Assembly: GCA_021781255.1 (NCBI GenBank)
Contig: JAJXXG010001062.1
Location: 1-7,840, forward strand
DNA: 7,840 nucleotides
From: Acidobacteriota bacterium
GTDB taxonomy: Bacteria > Acidobacteriota > Terriglobia > Terriglobales > Acidobacteriaceae
Direction: 5' to 3'
Part shown: piece after piece, positions 1 through 5,913 of the stretch
Layout: every line of letters starts with the position of its first letter
Numbering within the stretch: position 1 is the stretch's first letter
Notes under the pieces: generated by a model
What the model was told of the DNA's origin: nothing
The model's input: only the letters and a program-made list of their open reading frames with translations
Databases searched by the model: none
Position numbers and translations under genes: made by a program

Positions 1-1
1 G

Positions 2-1411
2 ATTGGCGTCCAGCTCACCGACTCGCCCTACGTCGTTGTCAACATGCGCATCATGGCGCGCATCGGCAAGCCGGTCTTTGCCGAAATCGACAAGGACATC
101 AAGCGTGTCGTGCCCTGTATGCACTCGGTCGGTGCCCCGCTCGCGCCCGGCCAGCAGGACGTACCCTGGCCCTGCAACGACACCAAGTACATCGTCCACT
201 TCCCGGAGACGCGCGAGATCTGGAGCTATGGCTCCGGCTACGGCGGCAACGCGCTGCTGGGCAAAAAATGTTTCGCTCTGCGCATCGCCTCCAACATCGC
301 CCGCGACGAAGGCTGGATGGCCGAGCACATGCTCATCGTCGGCGTCGAGTCTCCTGCGGGGGAAAAGACCTATCTCGCCGCTGCTTTTCCCTCCGCCTGC
401 GGCAAAACCAACCTCGCCATGCTCATTCCGCCAAAGAAAGGCTTCAAGGGATGGAAGGTCTGGACCGTCTGCGATGATATCGCCTGGATCAAGCCCGACT
501 CCGACGGCCATCTTCGCGCCATCAATCCCGAGGCGGGATTCTTTGGCGTCGCTCCCGGCACCAGCGCGCGCACCAATCCCAACGCCATGGCCACGCTCTC
601 TCGCAACACCATCTTCACCAACGTCGCGCTCACGCCCGACGGCGGCGTCTGGTGGGAAGGCATGACCAGCGACCCTCCCGCCGAGTGCATCGACTGGCGC
701 GGAGAGCCCTGGACGCCGGCCATCGCCCAATCCACCGGACGCACCGCCGCCCACCCCAACGGACGATTCACAGCACCCGCCAGCCAGTGCCCATCGATCG
801 ATCCCGAGTGGGAAAATCCCGCTGGCGTGCCCATCTCCGCCATCCTCTTTGGCGGGCGACGCGCCTCCACCTTGCCTCTGGTGTACCAGGCATTCAACTG
901 GTCCAGCGGTGTCTACATCGGCGCCACCATGGGGTCTGAAACCACTGCCGCCGCTGCCGGAGCCGTTGGCAAGGTCAGACGTGACCCCATGGCCATGTTG
1001 CCCTTCTGCGGCTATCACATGGGCGACTACTTCCGGCACTGGATCAAGATGCAGCGCAACCTCCGCTCCACCCCGCGCATCTTCCACGTCAACTGGTTCC
1101 GCAAGGATGCCGAAGGACATTTCCTCTGGCCCGGATTCTCCGACAACATGCGTGTCCTCAAGTGGATCGTCGATCGCGTCCGCGGTCGCGCCCTCAGCCA
1201 GGAGTCACCCATCGGCTGGACGCCTCGTTACGAAGACATGCACTGGGAGGGGCTGGACTTCGATCGCGCCCGCTTTGACGCCATTCAACAGGTGGACCAC
1301 GCCCAGTGGAAGCGTGAGGTCATGGATCATGAAGAACTCTTCCTCGACCTGCACGACCATCTGCCGCCAGAGATGATCTACGAGCGCGAACTGCTCATCT
1401 GCCGACTCTGA
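2..1411 (+). CDS. pckG: Phosphoenolpyruvate carboxykinase (GTP), 5'-truncated by window edge
   Basis: GTP-dependent PEP carboxykinase converts oxaloacetate plus GTP to phosphoenolpyruvate, GDP and CO2, the committed cytosolic step of gluconeogenesis. The frame is open from the first bases of the window, so the real start lies outside. 469 residues are visible; the family usually has about 600, so roughly the first 130-150 are missing. The visible part starts with the family sequence [15 protein letters not shown]. It then shows GNALLGKKC (visible residues 82-90, with the metal-binding Lys), AEHMLI with the metal-binding His, the P-loop FPSACGKTN (129-137) including the reactive Cys, and the kinase-2 motif VCDDIAW (156-162). 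[13 protein letters not shown] follows, and the C-terminal nucleotide-site segment from NWFRKD to RVLKW is at 364-388. No damage is seen. The motifs are those of the GTP class and not of the unrelated-length ATP class. The internal ATG at 44 is not the start, because conserved sequence precedes it. Gene 2 follows after 101 bp and no strong terminator is seen between them. Confidence 0.96.
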   Translation: MGVQLTDSPYVVVNMRIMARIGKPVFAEIDKDIKRVVPCMHSVGAPLAPGQQDVPWPCNDTKYIVHFPETREIWSYGSGYGGNALLGKKCFALRIASNIARDEGWMAEHMLIVGVESPAGEKTYLAAAFPSACGKTNLAMLIPPKKGFKGWKVWTVCDDIAWIKPDSDGHLRAINPEAGFFGVAPGTSARTNPNAMATLSRNTIFTNVALTPDGGVWWEGMTSDPPAECIDWRGEPWTPAIAQSTGRTAAHPNGRFTAPASQCPSIDPEWENPAGVPISAILFGGRRASTLPLVYQAFNWSSGVYIGATMGSETTAAAAGAVGKVRRDPMAMLPFCGYHMGDYFRHWIKMQRNLRSTPRIFHVNWFRKDAEGHFLWPGFSDNMRVLKWIVDRVRGRALSQESPIGWTPRYEDMHWEGLDFDRARFDAIQQVDHAQWKREVMDHEELFLDLHDHLPPEMIYERELLICRL

Positions 1412-1469
1412 CCCGGCCCAACCGTCTCTCGGTCCCATTCTGCCTCATCCAGCCCTGCCGCCCGCCAGA

Positions 1470-1512
1470 TTGCACTTGCGACAGGGTTGGCCCTGCCAGC
1501 TACACTCATGCT
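1470..1512 (+). promoter_or_regulatory. Candidate promoter with internal dyad before the beta-helix hydrolase
   Basis: A TTGCGA hexamer (1476-1481) and a TACACT hexamer (1501-1506) are separated by 19 bp. Within the spacer is a perfect inverted repeat, CAGGG-ttgg-CCCTG (1482-1495). The expected transcription start, about 7 bases after the -10 hexamer, would fall at or next to the GTG at 1513. No Shine-Dalgarno sequence is seen upstream of that GTG, which fits a leaderless mRNA. The hexamers are imperfect and the spacer is long, so this is a tentative reading. A dyad in a 19-bp spacer resembles MerR-type promoters, but nothing shows that such a regulator acts here. Confidence 0.3.
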
Positions 1513-3786
1513 GTGCTGCTCATCCACTCCTCTCATGCGCGTGTTTCCAGGCAACGCACCGCGGTCTTTTCTGTATATGGCCTGACCGCTTTGCTGGCCG
1601 CTCTCCTATTTGTCGGCTCTCCCCTTCTTGCGGTGGCTCGTGGAACCGCTGTCGCCATCCCCATTCCGGACCTGCTTCGCGCCACGGACTTCACCGTCAC
1701 CCTCAACGGACAACCTGTCCCGCTTGCTCACGCCGCAGCCAGCTATGACTATCTCAGCTTCACCATGACCGGACCGGTCGAAGTCGCCATCACCGCTCGC
1801 GACAAGGGTTTCTGGGATGCAGGCGTCGATATCCAGCCCTGGCGGCTCGGCATCCGTCCCACGCGCACCGCAGACACCATCCGCTTCCGGCTCGATCATC
1901 CCGCCATGCTCTCCATCAGCCGCCCCGGCGATTTTCTCAACCACGCCCGCATGATCTTCGTCTTTGCCACTCCGCCCGTCGCTCCACCGCCCACCGGTCC
2001 AGCGGTACACGTCGTTGCGCCCGGCCTGCACCCTGGCAGTCTCAATCCCAAAAGCGGCGAAACCTGGTATCTCACTCCCGGAGCCGTCATTCAGGGCAGC
2101 ATCAATCTCTGGCACGTCTCCAACGTCAAGATTCTCGGTCGCGGCGTCGTCCTCTACGACGGTCCGCAAGACCCCAACAACGATCAGGGCTGGATGCAGC
2201 GGCCCGACTGGCACTGCATCGGCGCCCTCGACGCGCATCAGATCCAGATCGAAGGCGTCACCTGCCTGGTCCGCAGCCGCACCTGGTCCATCCAGATGAA
2301 AGACTCCACCGGCTTCCTCTACGACGATCTTCGCGTCATCGGCGGCAACCCAGGCAACGCCAACCAGGACGGCATGGACTGGCTCGGCGGTGGCGACGCC
2401 GTCGTGCGAAACTCCTTCTTCCGCGCCTCGGACGATGTTTTCGCCATGCAGGGCAACTGGCCCGGCTACGACCAGGCCGCAATGGTCAAGCCCGGCCATC
2501 CGGTGGACAACATTCTTGTCGAGAACTCCGAGCTTTCCACCAGCATCTCCAATATCGTCCGCGCAGGCTGGCCACAGAAGCGCTACAGCTCCCATCACTT
2601 CACCCTCCGCGACTCGGACATTCTCCACAGCGGCATCGGCTCGTGTGGACTTCCGTTCGCGCTGTTCACCTATTGGGGCGCAAACGGCGCATCCGGCGAC
2701 CACAGCGACTTCACCTTTCAGAATCTCTTCCTCGATGACTGGTACTCGCTCGTCCAGATGCAGCAGCGCCAGCCTCAATTGCACGACTTCACCTTTCACA
2801 ACATCTGGGCGCTTGGTCAACCGCCGCTGGTCGGCTCGCTGCTCTCCGGCAATGTCCACGACATTCATCTGGAAAACGTGAAGTACGGCCAGCACCGCAT
2901 CGACTCCGACCCTGGCGTTCCGCTTACCGTCGCTGACGGCGCATCGGAACCCGCCTTCGCTCCCTCGTCTACGCTTCAAGCCTCGTTCACCGTCCGCGAA
3001 CCCGTGCTTGTGCCCGGCCAGCGCGCCCACTTTGAAGCCTCCAGGCAACCCCATCGCCACGTCCGCTACACCTGGCTCTTCGGTGACGGCACTACAGCCA
3101 CCGGCCGCCGCGTCCATCATCGCTTTCCCGATGCGCTCGGTACCCAGCTCGACGGAGCCGCCAACGGCGCGGGCAGCTTTCGCGTCCTGCTCCATGTCGA
3201 AGACAAGCACAGCTCGCCCACCGCCGCGCCGCAGCAGGACTGGGCCGAGCAGGCCGTCGCCGTCGTCGCCCGCTGGCTTCCCGCCATGACCGCCGGACCC
3301 ACCGCGCTGCCCACCGCGCCCGGCCTCAGCTATCAGATCTTTCCCGGTCAGTGGCCCGATTTTCCCAACTTCGATCAGCAGGTGCCCATGCGTGCCAGCG
3401 TTGCCTCCACGCTCGCTGCCGCCGATTCCGGCGGTTTTACCCGCTTCGCCGTCGCCTACGAAGGCTTCGTCGATATTCCTTCCGACGGCGGATACCGCTT
3501 CGCCTTGCTCTCGCGCGACGGCGCGCGCCTCCTCATCGATCACCAGCCTGTCGCCGCCACCGGTCCGCAGTTCGCTGAGGTCTGCGGTAGTCCTGACAAC
3601 GCCATGCGCTATGCCACCGGAACCATCGGCCTCCGCGCCGGCAAGCATCGCATTCGCCTCGAAGCGCTCGAAACCGTCAGCGTCGGCAGCCCGCAACTGC
3701 TTTGGGAAGGACCGGCCATCTCGCTCCAGCCCATCCCCGCCGCTGCCTTCAGCCACCGCAACCTTCCGCAGATGATCGGACGATAG
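1513..3786 (+). CDS. Secreted GH28/GH49-like parallel beta-helix glycoside hydrolase with PKD and PA14 domains
   Basis: This is probably an exported polysaccharide-cleaving enzyme; the substrate is unknown. Residues 1-44 form a long signal peptide: basic residues before 16, a hydrophobic stretch at about 22-42 and an AVARG-type cleavage region. Residues 45-155 look like the beta-sandwich domain that precedes the helix in GH49-like proteins. Residues 165-465 are a right-handed beta-helix built from repeated strand-turn units such as NVKILGRG, DDLRVIGG, NILVENSEL and DFTFQNLFL. Acidic residues lie in NQDGMD (D286, D289) and SDD (D307, D308). The D286-D307/D308 spacing equals that of the catalytic Asp residues of fungal GH28 polygalacturonase, and R350 in NIVRAGW sits where GH28 has RIK. 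The GH28 GHG motif and the RIK lysine are not seen. A PKD domain (about 487-590, core WLFGDG at 521-526) and a PA14-like domain (about 605-740, with YEGFVDIPSDGGYRF and RLLIDHQPV) follow; they probably bind carbohydrate or act as spacers. The start is the GTG at 1513, because it gives a complete signal peptide. No Shine-Dalgarno sequence is visible. Confidence 0.85.
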   Translation: MLLIHSSHARVSRQRTAVFSVYGLTALLAALLFVGSPLLAVARGTAVAIPIPDLLRATDFTVTLNGQPVPLAHAAASYDYLSFTMTGPVEVAITARDKGFWDAGVDIQPWRLGIRPTRTADTIRFRLDHPAMLSISRPGDFLNHARMIFVFATPPVAPPPTGPAVHVVAPGLHPGSLNPKSGETWYLTPGAVIQGSINLWHVSNVKILGRGVVLYDGPQDPNNDQGWMQRPDWHCIGALDAHQIQIEGVTCLVRSRTWSIQMKDSTGFLYDDLRVIGGNPGNANQDGMDWLGGGDAVVRNSFFRASDDVFAMQGNWPGYDQAAMVKPGHPVDNILVENSELSTSISNIVRAGWPQKRYSSHHFTLRDSDILHSGIGSCGLPFALFTYWGANGASGDHSDFTFQNLFLDDWYSLVQMQQRQPQLHDFTFHNIWALGQPPLVGSLLSGNVHDIHLENVKYGQHRIDSDPGVPLTVADGASEPAFAPSSTLQASFTVREPVLVPGQRAHFEASRQPHRHVRYTWLFGDGTTATGRRVHHRFPDALGTQLDGAANGAGSFRVLLHVEDKHSSPTAAPQQDWAEQAVAVVARWLPAMTAGPTALPTAPGLSYQIFPGQWPDFPNFDQQVPMRASVASTLAAADSGGFTRFAVAYEGFVDIPSDGGYRFALLSRDGARLLIDHQPVAATGPQFAEVCGSPDNAMRYATGTIGLRAGKHRIRLEALETVSVGSPQLLWEGPAISLQPIPAAAFSHRNLPQMIGR

Positions 3787-3854
3787 GCTGGGCCTCACAT
3801 GGCCTGTCTCCTTGCCTCGCATGTTGTCGAGTCTGCACTGCCAACTCCGTCGCC

Positions 3855-3908
3855 GATCCGGATATCCAAGCCGACCCGGACATCCAAGATGATCCGGATA
3901 TTCAGCCG
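3855..3908. repeat. Three tandem 18-bp direct repeats in the intergenic spacer
   Basis: Three adjacent units are seen: GATCCGGATATCCAAGCC (3855-3872), GACCCGGACATCCAAGAT (3873-3890) and GATCCGGATATTCAGCCG (3891-3908), followed by a GATGG remnant. They share GAYCCGGAYATYCA. The unit length is a multiple of three, and in one frame the repeat would read DPDIQ-x three times, but no credible gene uses that frame. The repeats end 15 bp before the candidate -35 hexamer of the DUF1080 gene, where an activator site could lie. They may equally be a neutral minisatellite-like expansion. Confidence 0.85.
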
Positions 3909-3922
3909 GATGGACGGCAGCC

Positions 3923-3952
3923 TTGGCTTGCCCATGCCAGGCCGCGTATAGT
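3923..3952 (+). promoter_or_regulatory. Candidate sigma70-type promoter of the DUF1080 gene
   Basis: TTGGCT (3923-3928) and TATAGT (3947-3952) are separated by 18 bp. This predicts transcription from about 3959 and a leader of about 33 bases that contains the Shine-Dalgarno sequence. TATAGT matches the -10 consensus at five of six positions; TTGGCT matches the -35 less well. If it is real, the DUF1080 gene can be expressed independently of the hydrolase gene upstream. Confidence 0.5.
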
Positions 3953-3979
3953 CGCATTGCTGCTATCAGTGAGCGATTC

Positions 3980-3985
3980 GGAGGT
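3980..3985 (+). promoter_or_regulatory. Shine-Dalgarno sequence that fixes the DUF1080 start
   Basis: GGAGGT lies 6 bases before the ATG at 3992. It decides in favour of this start over upstream in-frame alternatives, such as the TTG at 3923, which would place 23 non-signal residues before the signal peptide. Confidence 0.8.
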
Positions 3986-3991
3986 CTGTCG

Positions 3992-4750
3992 ATGCAAAGA
4001 AAAACTGGCTCAGTCTGGGTAGCTGTCGCCATCACCGCTTGGGCAATGAGCTTTTTGCCCTCTGTTTCCAGCGCCATCCAAGTGCCGCCCCATCGTCGTG
4101 CAGTCAAGCTCTTCGATGGCCACGGACTCAGCAACTTTCGGCGCTTCGTCAAACAGTACGGCCTGGACCACGATCCCGATGGCGTCTTTCGTGTCGAGGA
4201 TGGAAACATCCACATCTCCGGAACCGAGTACGGATATCTGATTACCAAGCGCAGCTTTTCGCGCTTCTATCTCCGAGCCGAGTTCAAGTGGGGTCAGGGA
4301 ACGTTCATGGATCGCGCCGGCAAAGCGCGTGACAGCGGCATTCTCTACTATGTGCAGGGACCGGACAAGATATGGCCTCGATCCGTTGAGTTTCAGGTCA
4401 TGGAGGGTGGCACCGGCGACTTCTGGCTCACCGATGGCGCAGCTCTGACCGGCAAAGATGGCCAGCGCGTGACCGGACCGCCAGGCAGCGCCGTCAAAAT
4501 CGATCGCTTCGGCAAAGGCCCTTCGCAAAACGTCACCGGTTTTCGCGACCCGGTCGGCGAAGTGGAAAAACCCCACGGCGAATGGAACCTGCTCGAACTG
4601 GTCACGGATGGAAAGACCGTCCGGCAGTATGTGAACGGCAAGCTGGTCAACGAAGGAACAGACCCGTTTCCCTCCAGCGGCAGGATTCTTTTGCAATCCG
4701 AGGGGGCCGAGGTCTACTTCCGCAACGTGACCGTTTCTCCGCTCCGGTAA
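3992..4750 (+). CDS. Exported DUF1080 / 3-keto-disaccharide hydrolase family protein
   Basis: This 252-residue protein belongs to the DUF1080 family (LamG-like jelly-roll fold). Some members hydrolyse 3-keto-glycosides in the extracytoplasmic breakdown of oligosaccharides and glycosides; others are known only as secreted carbohydrate-associated proteins. Residues 1-28 are a signal peptide: MQRK, then a hydrophobic core, ending in SSA before IQ. There is no lipobox cysteine, so the protein should be released to the periplasm or outside. Family features in order are the opening KLFDG (39-43), VEDGNIHISG, FKWGQGTF, DSGILYYV (114-121), VEFQVMEGGTGDFW (132-145), GEWNLLEL (196-203), YVNGKLVN (213-220) and the closing SGRILLQSEG...VYFRNV (229-246). 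It is complete at both ends. The start is supported by the GGAGGT at 3980. The neighbouring beta-helix hydrolase, also exported, suggests a shared saccharide-degrading role. The exact substrate and catalytic activity cannot be read from the sequence. Confidence 0.88.
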   Translation: MQRKTGSVWVAVAITAWAMSFLPSVSSAIQVPPHRRAVKLFDGHGLSNFRRFVKQYGLDHDPDGVFRVEDGNIHISGTEYGYLITKRSFSRFYLRAEFKWGQGTFMDRAGKARDSGILYYVQGPDKIWPRSVEFQVMEGGTGDFWLTDGAALTGKDGQRVTGPPGSAVKIDRFGKGPSQNVTGFRDPVGEVEKPHGEWNLLELVTDGKTVRQYVNGKLVNEGTDPFPSSGRILLQSEGAEVYFRNVTVSPLR

Positions 4751-4805
4751 ACCGCGTCCGGCAGAGCCGTGTCCGCTCAACAAACTTGCCCGCCGACATT
4801 CGCCG

Positions 4806-5753
4806 TCAGGCGGTTGCGTCCGTCACCAGCTCCAGCCGTGAGGCAACGCGCTCTCCGCGGGCGCAAAAGCTCTTCGTCCGATGCGTAATCGCCAGCCTCT
4901 CGCGGCTTAGCAGCTTGCGTAGCTGCGTGCGTGCATGTTCACTCCACGGGCCGCTGCGATCCATCTGCAGATACTGTCGCCAGTGCTCCAGCGCCCTTCG
5001 CCGCAGGCCTTTGCGCTCATAGGCCATCGCCAGATTGTAGTGCGCGTCGGCATAATCCGGAGCCAGCTCCAGCGCCATCTCATAGGCGCGAATTGACTCC
5101 GCTGAGCGCTTCAGCTCATCCAGCACATTGCCCAGGTCAAAGAACGCCAGCACATAGTGCGGGTCCGCCTCCGTCGCGCGCCGATACAACTTCTCGGCCA
5201 CCTCAAAGCGCCCCGCATGATAGTGAATCGTCCCCAGGTTGATCAGCGCCGCGGGAAATCCCGGAGTTACCTCAAGAATCCGCTCATACAGACTCATCGC
5301 CAGCTTGCGTTCGCCAGTCTCCTCGGCCTGAATCGCCTCAAAGAAAAGCTGTTGCACCGTCGCTTCTCTTTCGTTCACCGGTGCGCACTCGACCATCGTT
5401 ACTGCCGTCCCGCTTGTCCCTCGCGGCTCAAAGTCAAACAGCAACTGGCGCCGTATCGGATCGACCATCGCACCGTCCGTACGAAAGACCAGCCGTCTTC
5501 CCGTCGAAACCACCGCCGACTGTTGCAGCGGATTGGCGATCCCGCTCACCGCCTGCATCGCCTCCACCGATCGACGAATCGATGCCGGGCGCATTCGCTG
5601 GCTTTGCAGCTCACGCAGCAGCCGGAGCTGGCTCAGCTCGGAAAATCCATAGCTTTCCACGGTAGCAATCAGTCCCCAGCGCTCCCACGCCTGCAACTGT
5701 CGGCGCGTGATGCGCAGAATTCGGAGAACGTCTTGGCGGCTGTAGCGGGTCAC
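4806..5753 (-). CDS. MerR-type HTH and TPR-repeat fusion protein
   Basis: This 315-residue protein is predicted to be cytoplasmic. Residues 3-65 resemble a MerR-family winged helix: YSRQDVLRILRITRRQLQAW as the recognition helix-turn-helix, ERWGLI, then the wing and the helix LRLLRELQSQRMRPASIRRSV. Residues 84-110 form a linker with the segment RTDGAMVDPIRRQLLFDFEP. From about 133 to 266 come tetratricopeptide repeats: one degenerate (133-164) and three clear (166-198, 200-232, 234-266) with the expected G/A-F/Y-A-P pattern and ends such as EADPHY and ELAPDY. Classical MerR proteins carry a ligand or metal domain after a dimerising coiled coil. Here TPRs replace it, so the input is more likely a protein partner; this is inference. 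The start is a GTG with AGGTGG (5764-5769) 10 bases upstream. The gene lies 160 bp after the glycosyltransferase in the same direction and converges on the DUF1080 gene with a 55-bp gap. Target genes are unknown; autoregulation is possible (see the dyad at 5790). Confidence 0.82.
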   Translation of the reverse strand: MTRYSRQDVLRILRITRRQLQAWERWGLIATVESYGFSELSQLRLLRELQSQRMRPASIRRSVEAMQAVSGIANPLQQSAVVSTGRRLVFRTDGAMVDPIRRQLLFDFEPRGTSGTAVTMVECAPVNEREATVQQLFFEAIQAEETGERKLAMSLYERILEVTPGFPAALINLGTIHYHAGRFEVAEKLYRRATEADPHYVLAFFDLGNVLDELKRSAESIRAYEMALELAPDYADAHYNLAMAYERKGLRRRALEHWRQYLQMDRSGPWSEHARTQLRKLLSRERLAITHRTKSFCARGERVASRLELVTDATA

Positions 5754-5763
5754 GGTCGGGTGT

Positions 5764-5769
5764 CCACCT
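5764..5769 (-). promoter_or_regulatory. Shine-Dalgarno sequence of the MerR-TPR gene
   Basis: On the minus strand AGGTGG (within AAAGGTGG) lies 10 bases before the GTG start at 5753. The spacing is at the long end of the usual range. No other in-frame start nearby has a better site. Confidence 0.55.
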
Positions 5770-5789
5770 TTCGGCCGAATTGTCGTCTC

Positions 5790-5809
5790 CGCCTCATCTG
5801 CATGAGGCG
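5790..5809. promoter_or_regulatory. Perfect 8-bp inverted repeat in the MerR-TPR leader
   Basis: CGCCTCAT-ctgc-ATGAGGCG on the + strand is a perfect palindrome with 8-bp arms and a 4-base centre. It lies 36 bp upstream of the MerR-TPR start codon. A TTGACA on the minus strand (5814-5819) directly adjoins it. There is no run of T on the downstream side in either direction, so it does not look like an intrinsic terminator. It may be an operator, possibly for the adjacent MerR-type protein, or a leader-RNA hairpin. Confidence 0.6.
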
Positions 5810-5849
5810 ATTATGTCAAGAGTATGTGGGTTGTCGCACAATGAAACAA
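5810..5849 (-). promoter_or_regulatory. Candidate promoter region for the MerR-TPR gene (ambiguous hexamers)
   Basis: This part of the 160-bp spacer is visibly more AT-rich than the genes around it. On the minus strand there are two possible readings. One is TTGTTT (5844-5849), 17 bp, CATACT (5821-5826). The other is a good -10 CATAAT (5810-5815) with TTGTGC (5836-5841) 20 bp before it. A TTGACA (5814-5819) has no matching -10 at 16-19 bp. A short dyad, TTGT-cgc-ACAA, lies at 5831-5841. I cannot choose between these readings, only say that a promoter is likely here. Confidence 0.35.
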
Positions 5850-5913
5850 GCACCCCACCATAAAAATCCGTGGATAACCAGTACCGAATCTGGTTCCAGT
5901 GCCAAAAACTTCT

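Noticed and set aside
1412..1440. Terminator after PEP carboxykinase (ACCG-tctct-CGGT)
   Set aside because: A 4-bp stem without a T run; below what can be supported.
3787..3812. GGCC-tcacat-GGCC as a terminator after the hydrolase
   Set aside because: Only a 4-bp stem with no T run; too weak to call.
3702..4022. Plus-strand frame translating the 18-bp repeats as a DPDIQ repeat peptide
   Set aside because: It begins inside the end of the hydrolase gene in another frame, has no ribosome binding sequence and runs into the DUF1080 coding region. The repeats are better treated as DNA repeats.
1606..4248. An 880-codon open reading frame on the minus strand, antisense to the hydrolase and DUF1080 genes
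   Set aside because: It runs antisense across two well-supported genes and the repeat spacer, has a Gly/Ala/Val/Asp-rich composition typical of GC-rich shadow frames, and shows no recognisable domain or signal.
4010..4783. 257-codon minus-strand frame over the DUF1080 gene
   Set aside because: Shadow of the DUF1080 coding sequence, which has a signal peptide, Shine-Dalgarno sequence and family motifs; the antisense product resembles nothing.
4751..4815. Bidirectional terminator between the convergent DUF1080 and MerR-TPR genes
   Set aside because: Short pairings such as CGCC-gtca-GGCG exist, but with 4-5 bp stems and no T tract on either side.
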